Source: Tetracentron sinense (Eukaryota; Streptophyta; Magnoliopsida; Trochodendrales; Trochodendraceae). From it: a DNA stretch of 64,000 nucleotides. Under the pieces are notes generated by a model. It searched no databases. It worked only from the letters and a program-made list of their open reading frames with translations, and was not told the DNA's origin. Positions 1-12,600 of the stretch are shown one piece after another. Within the stretch, counting starts at the first letter, position 1. Every line of letters starts with the position of its first letter. The position numbers were made by a program, and so were the translations under genes. The stretch spans positions 4,389,072-4,453,071 of the forward strand of contig CM026566.1 in NCBI GenBank assembly GCA_015143295.1, in the 5' to 3' direction.

Positions 1-639
1 AACGCCTTAAGGCTTAATGTCGCGCCCCAAAATCCACCCTAGGAGATAGAAGGGACTTTGTGCGTGACTAAACATATCATGATGAACCAACCTGCGAAAT
101 ATACAAGGCAATAACGTAGCGGAAGTGTAACAATTTTTTTTTCTTTTATATATACCAACTGTATTCCAAGTTTCCATGTACAAAATTAATGACTTAAGAC
201 ATATACAAGTAACCCCCAAAAGAATTCCTAAAATACATTTCACTCTCTCTCTCATCTCTCAATAATACCCCAAATAGGGCTAAATGTCAAGATCCCTATC
301 ACCCTCAGGAAAGTTGCCTATCGGCTCTTCAACATACTCCTCCTTGACCCATGGTTCTGGAACACATATATCAAAAGGACCTGCCGAAGATAAGAATTCG
401 GCTGACTCAGCGTATACAAACACTAAAGTAGCAAGTAGTAGACATTAATAATAACATGCTTTCAAGTCAAGACAAAATGGACAATTCAATGAAACAGGCA
501 AAACAATCATACTTGAATATTCAAATAAGGAAACTATAACACTTTTCAAAATATGGCATGTGCAAGCTTTTCAAAATCTTACTTCTAAACAATACAATAC
601 AATCTCTACTTTGAAACATTCCTTTCAAAACAAAGTGAT

Positions 640-770
640 TTCCTTCTCGGAACACCTTATGAGATGAGTTCTTACAAGACAAAGTGTTTTCCCTTCTCGG
701 AACACCTTATGAGACAACATCTTACAAGACAAAGTGATTCCCTTCTCGGAATACCTTATGAGACGAGTTC
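640..770. repeat. ~56-bp tandem repeat in the LTR
   Basis: About three imperfect copies of a unit containing CCTTCTCGGAACACCTTATGA and TTACAAGACAAAGTG. It lies in the downstream (U5-side) half of the solo LTR. It probably arose by replication slippage; the ORF across it is a by-product. Confidence 0.7.
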
Positions 771-875
771 ACTTTACAAAATTTTACAAGTCAGGCTTAA
801 AGTTCTTGATTTCTTTGAGTATCTTACAACCAAGTGTTCATGTTCGGAACACCTTTGAGACGAATTCCTCTTTAC

Positions 876-985
876 AAAACTTTACAAGCAAGGCATCAAG
901 CCCTTGAGTACAAAACTTTACAAGCAAGGCATCAGGCCCTTGAGTACAAAACTTTACAAGCAAGGCCTCAAGCCCTTGAGTTCTT
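876..985. repeat. ~36-bp tandem repeat in the LTR
   Basis: Three copies of a unit reading AAAACTTTACAAGCAAGGC followed by ATCAAGCCCTTGAGT. The unit length is a multiple of three, so a frame stays open on the minus strand, but nothing suggests it is translated. Confidence 0.75.
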
Positions 986-1496
986 TCAAAACCAAATTTT
1001 ACTTTGAGAAAATCTTCACTTGAGACAAAACTCCTTTTCATGCTAAAATCTTTCTTTAAGACAAAACTCAATGAAAATCTCAACATAGAAGTGCAAGTGA
1101 TCATTTGTGAGCAATAACAAGCAAAATCCCTAATAGTTAATAACATGGTTATAGTTTACAAAAATCAAGTTCATAGACCTTGATTTGCCAAGAATCAAAC
1201 AAACCTAATTTCTATTAATGAAATACAACAAGCTAGGTTTAGTAGAGTGTATCAACCTTGGAAAGGTCGAAACCCCTTTGATCTTAAAGCTTGAGATGGT
1301 TGAGAAGCTTGGAGGAGTGAAATGGTGCTTGAGGAAGAAGATCCAAGCCTTGAGGAAGAAGATCCAAGCCTTGGGATGCAAGAATCGTGCTCCTCTTGAT
1401 CTCAAATGAAAACCCTTTTGGAAACCCTAGCTCTCTCCCTTTTCCTCTCAAAAGATGTTTCTCAAAGTGTTAAAACCCTTAATCCTACGAAAATTG

Positions 1497-1507
1497 GGTA
1501 TTATAGG
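1497..1507 (-). promoter_or_regulatory. LTR TATA-like box
   Basis: On the minus strand the sequence reads CCTATAATACCC. The sister LTR has CCTATAAATACCC at the same place (57402-57413), so the position is conserved and this copy has decayed slightly. Confidence 0.55.
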
Positions 1508-1570
1508 GTTAGGGTTGTCAAAATCACGATTGCACCCTTTAAAATCCCTTTTTTCGCGATCCCCGCATGT

Positions 1571-1725
1571 AAACGTCGATGTGGGGTTCCAAACATCAAT
1601 GTGAGGGTTCCAAACGTCGACGTTTGGGTTACAGACTTTGACGTTTGGGATTTTTGAACATTCTGTTCGGGCCCAAACATCGATGTTTACATGGCCCTCT
1701 GGTGTAGACGTCGATGTTTGGGTGT
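1571..1725 (-). promoter_or_regulatory. Palindrome array upstream of LTR TATA box
   Basis: Contains near-palindromes built on AAACGTCGACGTTT (1612-1625) and AAACATCGATGTTT (1675-1688), with diverged copies near 1571, 1590, 1635 and 1705. The array sits in the U3 part of the minus-strand LTR, immediately upstream of the TATA-like box near 1500. The cores contain ACGT or CATCGATG, so they could be protein-binding sites; that is inference. Confidence 0.6.
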
Positions 1726-2355
1726 TCTGACTAGGTTGAGTCTTTCCTGCTTTGGTATTTCGACTATAACTTTTGACTCGCTTATCGTATTTTGACGATT
1801 CAACTTGCGTTGGACTCGTCATTCAAAGGGGAACAATTTTGTCTTTAATTGCCAAATTTAAATTCTGAGTTTTTAATGGTCTAAATGAGTTCTAAAGTTG
1901 ACTGGTCTGAGATGGATTATAGCAGATCAGAATTTTAACAGACCAGACTTCGTAAATCCAACTTTTAACCTAACTTCGATTAAAAATCTGGAAAAATGAT
2001 AAACATGAACATTGAAGAGGTTTTCGATATCTTTCTAATGCCTCAAGAATCATTCGATTCTAATTAGCAGTGACAAAACTAGAGTTCTCTAAAGTTGAGG
2101 TATGTTAATATATTCCTCTTTTTGACATTTAGAGTATTTTATACTCTCACTCCTTCATCCCAAACACCCATAAACTTAAGAAAATATTCTTAAGGTTTTA
2201 ATACATGCCATAACACATCATCCACCTGAAATATATCAAAACAACGTTCTCATTACCATTGGTAACCATTCAAGGCATTACAATAGGCTTTAAGCCTTAG
2301 ACACTATTTACAGCACTATTCACCATGCCATGCCATCAAGATCCGGGGTTCTACA

Positions 2356-4195
2356 CTCAACCATGAGGCTTAAACTCCAGGAGGCTCACATGAGGTACAT
2401 GTCTCATGCCTTGAAACTCATTTTATGTCTATGACGCACGTCTCATAACTCAAATTAGGTTTCTAGCCACAACTGAGTTTGTTATTTGCTTCAACTAATT
2501 TACATAGTATTTCTTATGTGTACGCGTATATATATATATATATATCTCTGTATATACTATAATCTTTCATTAACATTTTGAATCTTTTTGTAATTTTTCT
2601 TATATTTTATTTATTTGTTAAAACGAGAGAGCATGAAGCTTTCTTGAGAGGCTTACGCCTCATGCATCTTGAGGTCCTAACGCCTTGCCTCACGCCTTCA
2701 CGTTTTAAAACATTGTTCATAAAACTTACGACTTGTCTAAATAGAGTCACTTTTTGGAGAGCTTCTGAGCTTTTTGTAAGTTCATATAGGGTGAATAGTC
2801 TCATTTCCCATGTGTAAATTCTTCTATCCTATTACAACTTTTGTCATTTATCCAAAAATAAAATAAAATTGGGTTACCCATATCCATATGTTTGTCTTGG
2901 ATTTCATGAAATGCAAAAGTGTTTCCTCTTCTTGTATCCACTGCAATGTCAGCATCCATATTTGGGCATCTTATCCAAAAACCAGAAAATTATAAATTTG
3001 AACTAAGTCCGTCCTAGAAAGATGCCTTTAGTTCCATTGCATCACCATATAATGCTTAAAGTAAAATCAGTTATCTATAAAAAAGAAAAAAGAAAAAAAG
3101 TGAAACTTGTATTCGATTCCTTTTCATTGTGCATGATATGGTCATATAGGGTTAATATTTAGTAGGATTTCAAGTTGACTTACAAGCTATAGTATTTGAT
3201 TTGGATCAATTGTAATCATGGGATTTTAACAGCTTTGGTTGGGAGATGATACCTTGTTGCTTTTTATTTTTATTTATTTTTAATTTTCTTTTTCTGGATA
3301 GCAAAGTGGGAATTCAAATCAGAGGCTGTTGTATTGCTTAAATATTATTTACCTCTAATTGTAAGGTTAAATGAAGAAGAAATTTGTGATTTTTAATTTC
3401 AGAAGTTACATTAAGTAATATGATCATCCTGTTTCTCTTTATGGATTCAACTATAAACTAAGCCCAATCAAGTTCTAGTTAATGAAGTTATTTCCAGGAC
3501 GACCAGACAGAAATACACATTATAGGGACAAACAGGATTATTCAAATGGCCAATGGTAGATTTGGCTCATCCATATGATAATCCTGTTTTGTCTATGCTC
3601 CAAAAGATTCAAATGTTCTGATGGTTAAGATCATAAATCAGTTTGACTATTTATCATAGGGTCTCTTAACTTCTTAAATATATCCTATTGATTGGATTGT
3701 CCAGATTAGTAACCATATACCTTTATGTTTGATTGAGCGTATAGAGCCCTACATTTGAAAGTATTGAAGAAAAGATTGTCATGAACCAATCTTCATAACA
3801 CTTAAAATTTGCACTATCTCTTAATTTAATTTGATTTTAAGGATCTCTATAAATATTGAACAATATTTATTTTCTCACATACTAGTCTTTTTACTCAATT
3901 CCTCCTGATTTTGTCTGTGTATATGTAATTGTGACCTGTAACATCTCTATTCAATGATCTTTTCTGTCACAACCTTGATATCATCTACCAGAGAAATGTG
4001 TCTATAGTCTATACATGCATGTATCTGTGATTCTATGTAAATGCGGGTTCAAAAACATTGTGTGACACAGATGAGCTAACTGTTGCACTTAATTCTCAGA
4101 GCCATTTTATTTTTCATTTTCTATATAGGTATCAAGTTCTCTTTGTTTGCTGCAAATGAGTGACATAGAAACTGAATTTTTTTTCTCCTATGCAG
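2356..4195. other. Non-coding stretch, possibly old intron
   Basis: No convincing coding sequence. It holds a (TA)n run at about 2527-2546, degenerate GAGGCTTACGCCTC-like words at 2360-2420 and 2640-2710 that look like old transposon sequence, and AT-rich DNA up to a pyrimidine-rich acceptor (CTCCTATGCAG) at 4185-4195. Part of it may be the intron before the gene fragment that follows. Confidence 0.4.
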
Positions 4196-4559
4196 CTGTG
4201 GGTCTTGTGGGTACCCTCTGAATTTGACTTCCTCTAACCGTATAACCTCTAGCATAGGCTCTGAGTACCGCAGATCCATCAAGAAGGGTTTCATCTCCTT
4301 CCTTTCCATCGATCTTAGCAGATTCACACAGGTGGACGAGGTCAACTGTCTCCCTATTTCTTGGGGTCTTTACCATTCGAAAACCAAACTACTCTGTCGA
4401 AAATGCGGAATTCTTGTTGGGTATGCACATGGAGACTCACCTGCTCTTTGCGGATTTGACTCCCCTAACTCATCTGGATCTTCTTATAAGAAATTTACTA
4501 TAAAGATCCGAGCTCTACAGCCTTCAGAAGAACAGGGCCAAAATGGAGAATCCTTGTAG
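4196..4559 (+). pseudogene. At4g08330-like zinc-ribbon protein, 3' exon fragment
   Basis: The exon opens after a clear acceptor (TATGCAG) and reads CGSCGYPLNLTSSNR, then RFTQVDE and WGLYHSKTKLLCRKCG, ending at a TAG at 4557. The paired CxxC motifs (CGSCG and CRKCG) and the surrounding words match the plant family of uncharacterised chloroplast-predicted proteins typified by Arabidopsis At4g08330, whose function is unknown to me. Compared with the family as I remember it, a short stretch between CLP and SWGL is missing. No upstream exon with a start codon could be found in the preceding 1.8 kb. The last residues run into the start of an F-box gene fragment, so the natural C-terminus is probably lost. 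Most likely a decayed or captured fragment, not a working gene. Confidence 0.6.
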
Positions 4560-5010
4560 TGACGGTCTGACCTCCATTATGCATCCCCCTAATGACTATC
4601 ATTATTTTCCGATAAAGCAGCAGTGATCGCGATTCCATTGGCTTTACTTGCCATCACTGGCTTCAGATTCAAAAATCGAACCGTCACTTGTTATAGTTGC
4701 AGTGCATTTTCACTTACCTAACCTCTCCCCATTGTCTCAGATTTCCGCCAACATCAACTTCTTCCATCTCTGTAGGCTGCTAACACATTTCCAGAAGCTC
4801 AGCTCATTGTCTCTATCTGGGTGCACAAGGATACCAAATTCAGGGCTAACTCAGTTGCAAGACTTTGGGTTGAACTTGCAAACCCTTTATCTGGATTGCT
4901 AAAAGAATGCCACCAGCTCCGAGCAATAAAGATCGTTCTGCTGGGGCACTCTAGCTTATTTGGATGCCGATTCTTGTAAGCTTGAACCAGGATTCACAAG
5001 TGCTCGCTTA
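4543..5010 (+). pseudogene. FBL12: FBL12-like F-box/LRR pseudogene
   Basis: From the ATG at 4543 the reading starts MENPCSDGLTSIMHPPND, which resembles the N-terminus of plant F-box/LRR protein 12. An in-frame stop and a frameshift follow. Recognisable pieces in other frames are HWLQIQKSN (F-box region), then LPNLSPLSQISANINFFHL and LSLSGCTRIPNSGLTQLQ, which are leucine-rich-repeat strands, to about 4900. After LQTLYLDC the text jumps to ALAYLDADSCKLEP (about 4940-4990), a later LRR in the family, so a large internal part is missing. Intact homologues are SCF ubiquitin-ligase substrate adaptors. The start overlaps the end of the At4g08330-like reading frame, in a different frame. Frameshifts, stop and deletion make it a pseudogene; the assignment rests on family resemblance from memory. 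Confidence 0.6.
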
Positions 5011-5688
5011 ACTTAGTTTCAGTTTTCATAGTAAAATTTAGAGGCTTAAATTTTGAACTATTGCGAAACTGTGACGCTAGTTGAAGCTGCTGTTAAGATT
5101 TGACATATTGGCTTCATCTGTCATTCATATTTAAGGTTTTTTAGTTTGTACCTAATGATTGTCTGTGTCTGAGAAATGGGCAACAGCTTCAATTCTTTAT
5201 TATTATGTGTGTGCAGGAAAATGAGCTTTAAGTTGCAGTGCTTTATTATAGTATGGATCATCAAACATAATTGCTCCTATAAAGGAGTGTGTATAATAAA
5301 CTCTACGTTATTCCTCTCTAGAGACAGATGGTAGTGCCTGCAAAATTAGAGACGGATGGTAGACTTTCTGCTTAAATTTCTTCTCTTTCTGGATCTTGTT
5401 TCTAAATTGGGTCATATACACTTTAAATTTGGCCTTCTATCATAGCAAGGAAGATGACAACATCAGGGGCTTGTCCTAGGGGTATTGTATATCCCCTTAT
5501 TGGGTAGTTTCGGGATCCAATCCCGCGGGGTGTGTTGGTTGTTTCTTCCACCCTTAGTCAAGCTTCCAATGCCAGGCCTTACCTACTAACAGATACTAAT
5601 ACTACTTATGGATTGAGTGTACCCAAAAAACGGATGACATTTGACATGAGTCACAAAAGCAGGCTATATGGTGAAAGAACAGATCTTT
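5011..5688. other. Non-coding stretch
   Basis: No gene, RNA gene or clear transposon boundary was recognised. It ends next to the LTR fragment at 5689. Confidence 0.4.
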
Positions 5689-5947
5689 TGTTAGACATGT
5701 ATGCCCACGGAAGTCATTAGTTAGACATGTATGCCCACGAAAGTCATTAATTCTTTTTAGCATTTGGTTCTCAACTAATTGGATGATTCTACTACAGTGT
5801 TACCTAAGGGATAATGTACCCTCATCTTATGAGATACTTTACAATGTTATACCCAACATAGAAAACTATGTGGGAAAAAATATGTTTTATTATAATACGA
5901 GATCGATACAAGTCTAGAATGACTTTAGTGGGCATACATGTCTAACA
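5689..5947 (-). mobile_element. LTR fragment with inverted ends, family C
   Basis: 5757-5947 read on the minus strand begins TGTTAGACATGTATGCCCAC and aligns with the start of the plus-strand LTR at 31455. The left end (5689-5757) carries two direct copies of the same terminus in opposite orientation, so the block looks like a foldback of about 259 bp. Its right edge abuts the start of the segmental duplication exactly. Probably a rearranged, truncated LTR, perhaps Copia-type. Confidence 0.55.
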
Positions 5948-6137
5948 GATTTTAGGTGACCAACCACACATTAATTAACTAAATGGTTGGTGGAGTTCGC
6001 CATATTGACATGCTTTATGCGTGCTAATGTAGAGAATATTTTAGACTTTATTCTTCTTTTTTAAAAAGTCGCTATAGCATAGTTGGCGACTCTACTGAAA
6101 ATTGAACCCAGGAGCTGAACTTACTTTCATTCCACAC

Positions 6138-6698
6138 TCAAAGCTTCACTTGCCTATTAAAAATCCAGCTAAAAGGAATGGTGGGTGTTTCCTTGTCCAT
6201 TCCTTGCACTTTTCCATCCATCCTTTTGATCCTTGCAGCTAATCCACAAACATAGTCTTGAGACTTCCGCCCCTCACTGGAAAGACCTGTTAGCTTCTCC
6301 AAATTCCACCTACCCACCAAAAATTCCAGTATATCAGCATAGTCATTGACTGTGTAGACCCCTAGCCGATGGGCAACTGCCGAGAAGTTTCTAAACAAGT
6401 TATCGTCCTTGCCATCGTACATCAAGTGAGCTGGCATCAAGATATTCTTCCTCATCATGTCTGCAAAAGCTAAGACAGTACCATCTGGATCGATCTCAAA
6501 GAGCTTCTCCACAATCTTGGTGTATGCAGTCTCGTGTCGCTTCTCATCTGCCGCGATGGTACGACATATCTGAGACAGCTTCATGTCCCCATGCTCTTTG
6601 GCAAGTTTGGCAGTGTTCCCATGGGAGATGAAGGTTGCTCTCTCTTGAAATGAAGTGTAGATGAACCCAAGGTAGGGGTTGTTCTCCGTCAGAGGATC
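6138..6698 (-). CDS. SAD: SAD exon 3
   Basis: Runs from acceptor TTTTCACAG|GATCCT to TGA at 6140-6138. It encodes [12 protein letters not shown] through FNRQVKL and includes E228, E261 and H264. [12 protein letters not shown] and the C-terminal [12 protein letters not shown] agree with the family. Confidence 0.92.
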   Translation of the reverse strand, partial: DPLTENNPYLGFIYTSFQERATFISHGNTAKLAKEHGDMKLSQICRTIAADEKRHETAYTKIVEKLFEIDPDGTVLAFADMMRKNILMPAHLMYDGKDDNLFRNFSAVAHRLGVYTVNDYADILEFLVGRWNLEKLTGLSSEGRKSQDYVCGLAARIKRMDGKVQGMDKETPTIPFSWIFNRQVKL

Positions 6699-9600
6699 CT
6701 GTGAAAAGAGGGGATGGCAAAGAGAGATGCAATAAGGGCCTTAAAAGATTCAATTTCAATTACTGATTGATTTTGGGAAGAGTATTGTATAGAGAAATAG
6801 TGATCATGAAGAGTACAAAAGTCTTTTAACATAATTTGATTCAATCAGTGATAATGCATCTTAAATGGACCGTAGCTCAAAATGACAAATTATGTTTGTC
6901 TAAATCATCATATCAAAACCATTATCTGGAATACAAAATAAATACAAAAATCAATTAAAGAAAGGTATACAGACAATGACAAGAAATGCCATTTATGGAC
7001 TCAGGATCCACCAATATATACTACAAATATTTGGGATCCCCCAATTCAGTCCATCTTCAATAGGGAGAAATCCAGGCCAAAAACTAGCCATTGGATTAAT
7101 GCAACAATCTATCTATTTTTACTTCTTGACAATGTTTTTTTTTGGAAGGTAAAAAAAAAACATTGACAATGTTCACCATGCTTTTCTTGACAACAAATAG
7201 GCATGGACTAGATTGGAAAGTTAAGGGAATCCACTTGGGTCAATATTTAGGTTAGGAAATCCCTAGGCGGGACCTAACGGATGGTGGGCCACAAGTCTTT
7301 GCATGTCTTTTATATCATGGTTGTTAAGGACGTCGCCTGATTCACCTTAGGAGGTCGTCTAGGCGATCAAGCCCATTGTCGTGTTTAGGTGCTACCTGCG
7401 TAGGCAGTCATCAATAAAATCTGATACGTGTAATATTATTATTGTTTTAAGGGTATACAATTCTTTTTATTTAAAGATGACAGTTTGGTCAACAAAAATT
7501 ATGCTATTTTATTATTATATTTAAAAAAAATCTTTTTTAAGGCACAGCTGAGAAGAACAAGGAAGAAAGGAGAAGAGGTATGACCTCTTTCTCTCTCCCT
7601 TTTCTGTCTCTCCTTCCCTCATTTTCAGTAGTCATAGTTGCATATCAGACTATTTTTTTATTCAAACCCACACTCTTCCGCTATCTCCCTCTTCCTCCCC
7701 TCTCTCTCTCATGTTCAGCTATCATAATAGACAATTTTGTTTTTCTATTTTTAACCCTCAGACTCCCTCTCTTTCTCCCATTTAGATAATCATTTTAGAC
7801 TGTTTCTTTTTTAGTTAGGAAACATATTTTTTATTCTCTGCACTTAAAATCTCGATTTATTATTCCTAATACTATCTACAAGAATGATTCTATCAAAACG
7901 CATCTTGACAATGAAGATTTTGCAATATATACAAATTGTAGAGCCTCTTATTCAAGAAAATGCCGAATATACAAATCTTATATTGGGGAGGTTTTTAAGG
8001 TGATGCCTCAGGCGTCCATGCAGTCTGTCTCCTCAAGTCGTTTAGTCAGCTTGACAACCATGTTCCATATGTATTGGTATGTCTTGAAGGCTTCAATTTT
8101 ATCTAATTACAAGAAAATATAAACTTTCTTCATTTCCCATTAATGCATTTTAAATTGTTATCACTCGAAAAGTTGGAAGACTACGAAGAAACTACATTGA
8201 TTGAGAATCATGTAATTTTATATTTTCATGAAATTACAGGCAATAACAATTGAAATCTTGTTTTCATGTTGAAATTCCTTTGGTTTCTTGACGTAAGAAG
8301 CTTTAAAAGTTTAAACTACCATACCACATTAGTTAAACAAAAGCAATAATAAGATTTATAGCAAGGATCATACCATTCCCGACCCAATCAGATATTGAAT
8401 TGTCTTCTCAATTTGCTTCATGTCCACGCGCCCAGTTAGATAGAGGTACTTGTTAAGAAGGTCCCCATGGCGGTTCTCTTCAGCAGTCCATGCCCTTGTC
8501 CAGACTGCCCAAGAAGTGGGACTTGCACCAGTTTCATCCCGGACTCCATCTGCAGTGTTAAGCATTGTTTGGTAAGTTGGAAGGGCTTCTTCCGTGATCA
8601 TATCTCCAACCAAGACAACTAAGTAGTCGTCTGGGATCTCCTTCGACTGCTCCCTCAGTTCCTTGACTTGCTCAATGAATCCTTCTGAGGCGGAATTCGG
8701 TAGGAAATCTTGTGGTTGCCATGACTTCTCAACGGGCTTTAGATGTACCAAGATGTTCTTCTCTGCCCAATCCTCCATGGATTTAAAGATTTCAATCTTT
8801 TGAGGAGGCATAGAGTGGGTTACTTGAACATTAATCTTGCGTGGAGGGTTGTAGGACTTTTTGAGGTTCTCAACGTCCCTAAATCAAGCAAAAAAATCGG
8901 GTTGAGCTGTCGTATTAGCCATATACAGTGGTTCTTACCTCCCCAAAGCCACATATATATCATTCTACTAATAAAAGTACAAGGAGTATGCAAAACTTTA
9001 CTTGGACAAAAATACCCTTTAATTAAAAATATTAACTTTTTAACATAAGGTATCTAATTAAAATATTAGTAGAAGTATAGCATCTTTATAATTCTTAAAA
9101 AAATAATTAGAACCGTGGGAGAGGTTTTGATGGAGAAATACGTAGAAAAGGGGTCATAGAATCCCACTCTAGATAGAGTCCCATTAACTCATATCTATTT
9201 CAAACGTGTGTACTCTCTAACCAACAGTACCGTCTCTCTTATTTGTAAAAGAGTTATCTCTTATCTTATTTGTAAAAGAGTCCTGCATCTCATTGTTACC
9301 TTGTTACCGTATCTCATCTAAAATATATTATGAGTTAACCACAAGAGGGTATCAAGGCTTCAACCACATTGCAGTATATAATCTCACAAGGGGTTCGAGG
9401 GGAGAGAGATACGTGGAAGAGGGAGAGACAATAGGTACTTGCATATTGGATTTCCCTTCTTCAACCTCAGTGCGAAGGATACTTAGACCAACCATCCCTA
9501 ATTATAAGAGCTATAAAGTCGGCGACACTCCGTGCATTTGAGCTTGGTCCGCCTACCACACCTAGCAATCTCTTGGTAAAGCCATAGCAGAAGGAAGAGT

Positions 9601-12600
9601 GTCAGAGACTTGGCCTCACAAAATCCATTGGAGTCAGCAACTTCTCTTGCAAGAAGCTCCAAGAATTGCTCGCCACTGTAACAATCTCTCCCTCCGTCAA
9701 TCAAGTGAGTCATTTTTTTAAAAGTCAAATTAAATCCTAGCATTAAATTTATATGAAAATTTCTGACTTCTATATGAGACCCACTAAATATTTGAACAAA
9801 ATAACTTCAAACCTACTTTGATAATAACTCTATATTATAAATATAGTAATATTTGTTTATATAATTGTTAACAAGTTATTTAGTTAATTAAGTTAGAAAG
9901 TATCTCATCATACTTACTACTAAAATATTAATCATAATTAAATAATTTTAGTATTATTTTAAAATATTATTACATTTTATTAGTAGAAAATTAATACGTG
10001 CTTTGCACGTGCACCTTTACTAGTTATAAACAAACATATAAATATTTTACAATCGAATTCTTTCCTAGGACTAACATGTACGACGCCCATTTTAGGGGTG
10101 GTCTATAGATGCATCTATACATTTGTGTCATTGTGGTTCCAATGTTTAATGGGATGTTTGGATTGGATTTTTTTGGCCAAAAATCAATTTTGGTAAAATT
10201 GACTCCATAGAAATTAATGGTCAAATAATCATTTTTTCAAATAATAGGTGAGTCTCTCAACTTTGAACACTATCATTTGAAAAAATGATTATTTGATCAT
10301 GAATTTCTCCACAATCAATTTTATCATAATGGATTTTTGGCCAAAAAAATTCCAATCCAAACCCCACATAAGTGTTTTGCCCAAAGCAAATCATATCCTT
10401 ATTATTATGGATATTGGAATTTAAATGACCTTATAAGGGGCTGATTTTTAAGTCTGTTATGACACTTTATTTAATGCATTAATATTTAATTTACCATGAT
10501 ATTCTTTTTGTACATCATTATTATTTGGTTATCTAATCAACGATCAGAATGATGATACTAGTGAGTCAACATGGTGCTTGAGTACATGTTCCTTTAAAAG
10601 CCTGAGTTATGAGTGAAAATTGAGGCAGTTTACACTAAAAGCTGTCCACATGAATGACCATCTTCAAATAGGATTTGTACTCATTATTCGCTGGGTGACT
10701 ACATTTGTGAGGATTATGAGTGGGAGCATCACATGGGGGAAAGATTATTTGATTGATCGACAAACCTTGATAGTGCACGCTAGTCGACCGCCACTATTTT
10801 TAATTTCCCTGGATTGGAGAACTGTCTCGGTTCTTGTTAGATAGTATGATCTTTCTCTTGGGCTTGCATGAGACCATATAATAATAGTTTTAATGCAACC
10901 TACCGTTGTGGAGGAGTTAGTATAATTTTGAGAAACACCGAATGAAATTACTAAGAAAATCTCATTATTGTCGCAAATGTTGTAATCTTGAGAAAGTTTA
11001 AATAAACCCGAGAAATTGTTTCAAATCTCTTAAAATTGCAAGCGTTTCTCCTAAAATTAATTTCCATTCATATGTTGTATTAAAAAATGCATTTTCAAGA
11101 AAACAAATCATTGTTCTTGATTTTTTTATGTGAAACAATTTTTTTTTTTAATCATTAATCAAATGAAATATATTAAATATATGCGGAAAACACAAAAGAG
11201 AAGACCTCCAAATGGATTTTATAAGGTTATAAATTCAGAGAAAAAAAGATATGGAAGGAAACAAATACAACTATATCTAAGAACCATGTACTACTAGGGC
11301 AACCCAAAATAGTGTAGGAGATTATCCTAATAACTCATCCAACTCTACTCCCACCTACCAAATAGAGCACCATTCGGAAATGCACAGACTAATAAATGAA
11401 CACTTTCAACTAGGAGTAGAGGATGTGTTATTCCTAATAACTCATCCAACTCTACTCCCACCTGCCAAATAGAGCACCATTCGGAAATGCACAAACTAAT
11501 AAATGAACATTTTCAACCAGGAGTAGAGGATGTGTTATAAAAAAATGCTTATTTCTCATCTTCCATAGTGTCCAAGAATTTCCCCAAGCAAGACTGTCCC
11601 TATTGTCTCCCATGCGCGATTAACAAGAAAAAAGGTTTTGGAAGGAAGAAGGAAAAACACATTCCACACCAAACTAAAGAGGAATTGTCCCCAAATTCCT
11701 AAAAACAAGAGGTGGTGCAATAACAAATGATCTATCGACTCTTCTCCGTTAAGGCACAAAAAATGTGATTTGCCAAACTCTAACCTCAACTTTTCAGAAA
11801 GTTACAAGTGTTTTTTTTTAAAACTAAAAATAGTCATGGAATCATATTATGCAAAATTATGTCGAACCCATCATTCCAAATACTAAAAATCTAATAAACA
11901 AGCGTCAATCACATCCGAATTTCAGCTAAATTACTATATGGAATTCCCATTGTAGGAAATACAAAAGCAGCATTCCTTATTCATCTGTTGAAAAAAAAAA
12001 CATATGCAAACCCTAATTCGACCAAAAAAGGGCATCCACCTCAAAACCCTAGCTTCGTACAGTGCCAGTGCCTGTGTTTCGCGTTGTATCTGATAGTGTT
12101 ATCGGTTCTCATATGGATCCAGTGAGGGATTGGCCTGTTCTATCTCATCTTCTTCGCCAGCTTCTTCTTGATTATGAAGGTTTTATGCGAAGGCATTTTT
12201 GCGTTCGAAGCTCAGCGATGGATGACAAAGGCAACGATCGAAGAGTAGCGCGAAAAACCCTCATGAAGGTTACAAGTAAGAGTCTCATTTAAATTTATTG
12301 TCCATAGGAAAAATACCTTTTGATGAATGTTATGATTCCATACAAGCCTATGAGAAAAAAGAAGACGAGGATTCGTAAGTAAATGATTGTAATAATGATC
12401 TCACTTAAAACCACTTATTTTTTTGCCTCTAGACCAAATCTTATGATCCCTATAATAAGTACGCGGAGAAAGGCTAAGAAATTTAATCAAGTTGAGCAAA
12501 TCATGTAATTTTCAATCATTCAGATCTCATCTCAAACAAGGACACCATATTGTTACGTTATTGGTCATCTCATAATAGTTGCTACTTGAGCATCTCTATT

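Larger units (their letters stand above)
18..2355 (-). mobile_element. Solo LTR, family P
   Basis: Read on the minus strand this 2.34-kb block starts TGTAGAACCCCGG at 2355 and ends GGGCGCGACA at 18, the TG...CA ends of an LTR. The flanking 5-mers CTCAA (2356-2360) and CTTAA (13-17) match at 4 of 5 positions, as expected for an old target-site duplication, and no internal domain adjoins, so it is best read as a solo LTR. It is homologous over its first kilobase to 56587-57614 and more distantly to 19840-22169. A TATA-like CCTATAATACCC lies at about 1507-1497 and a palindrome array lies just upstream of it. The long LTR and the TTTTGGGG end suggest Ty3/gypsy, but no coding region confirms the superfamily. 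Confidence 0.75.

Noticed and set aside
7580-7789. 69-aa hydrophobic ORF in SAD intron 2
   Set aside because: A CT-rich tract inside a non-autonomous TIR element.
9293-9541. 82-aa ORF inside intron 1
   Set aside because: Within the putative Helitron, with no recognisable domain and no support for transcription.
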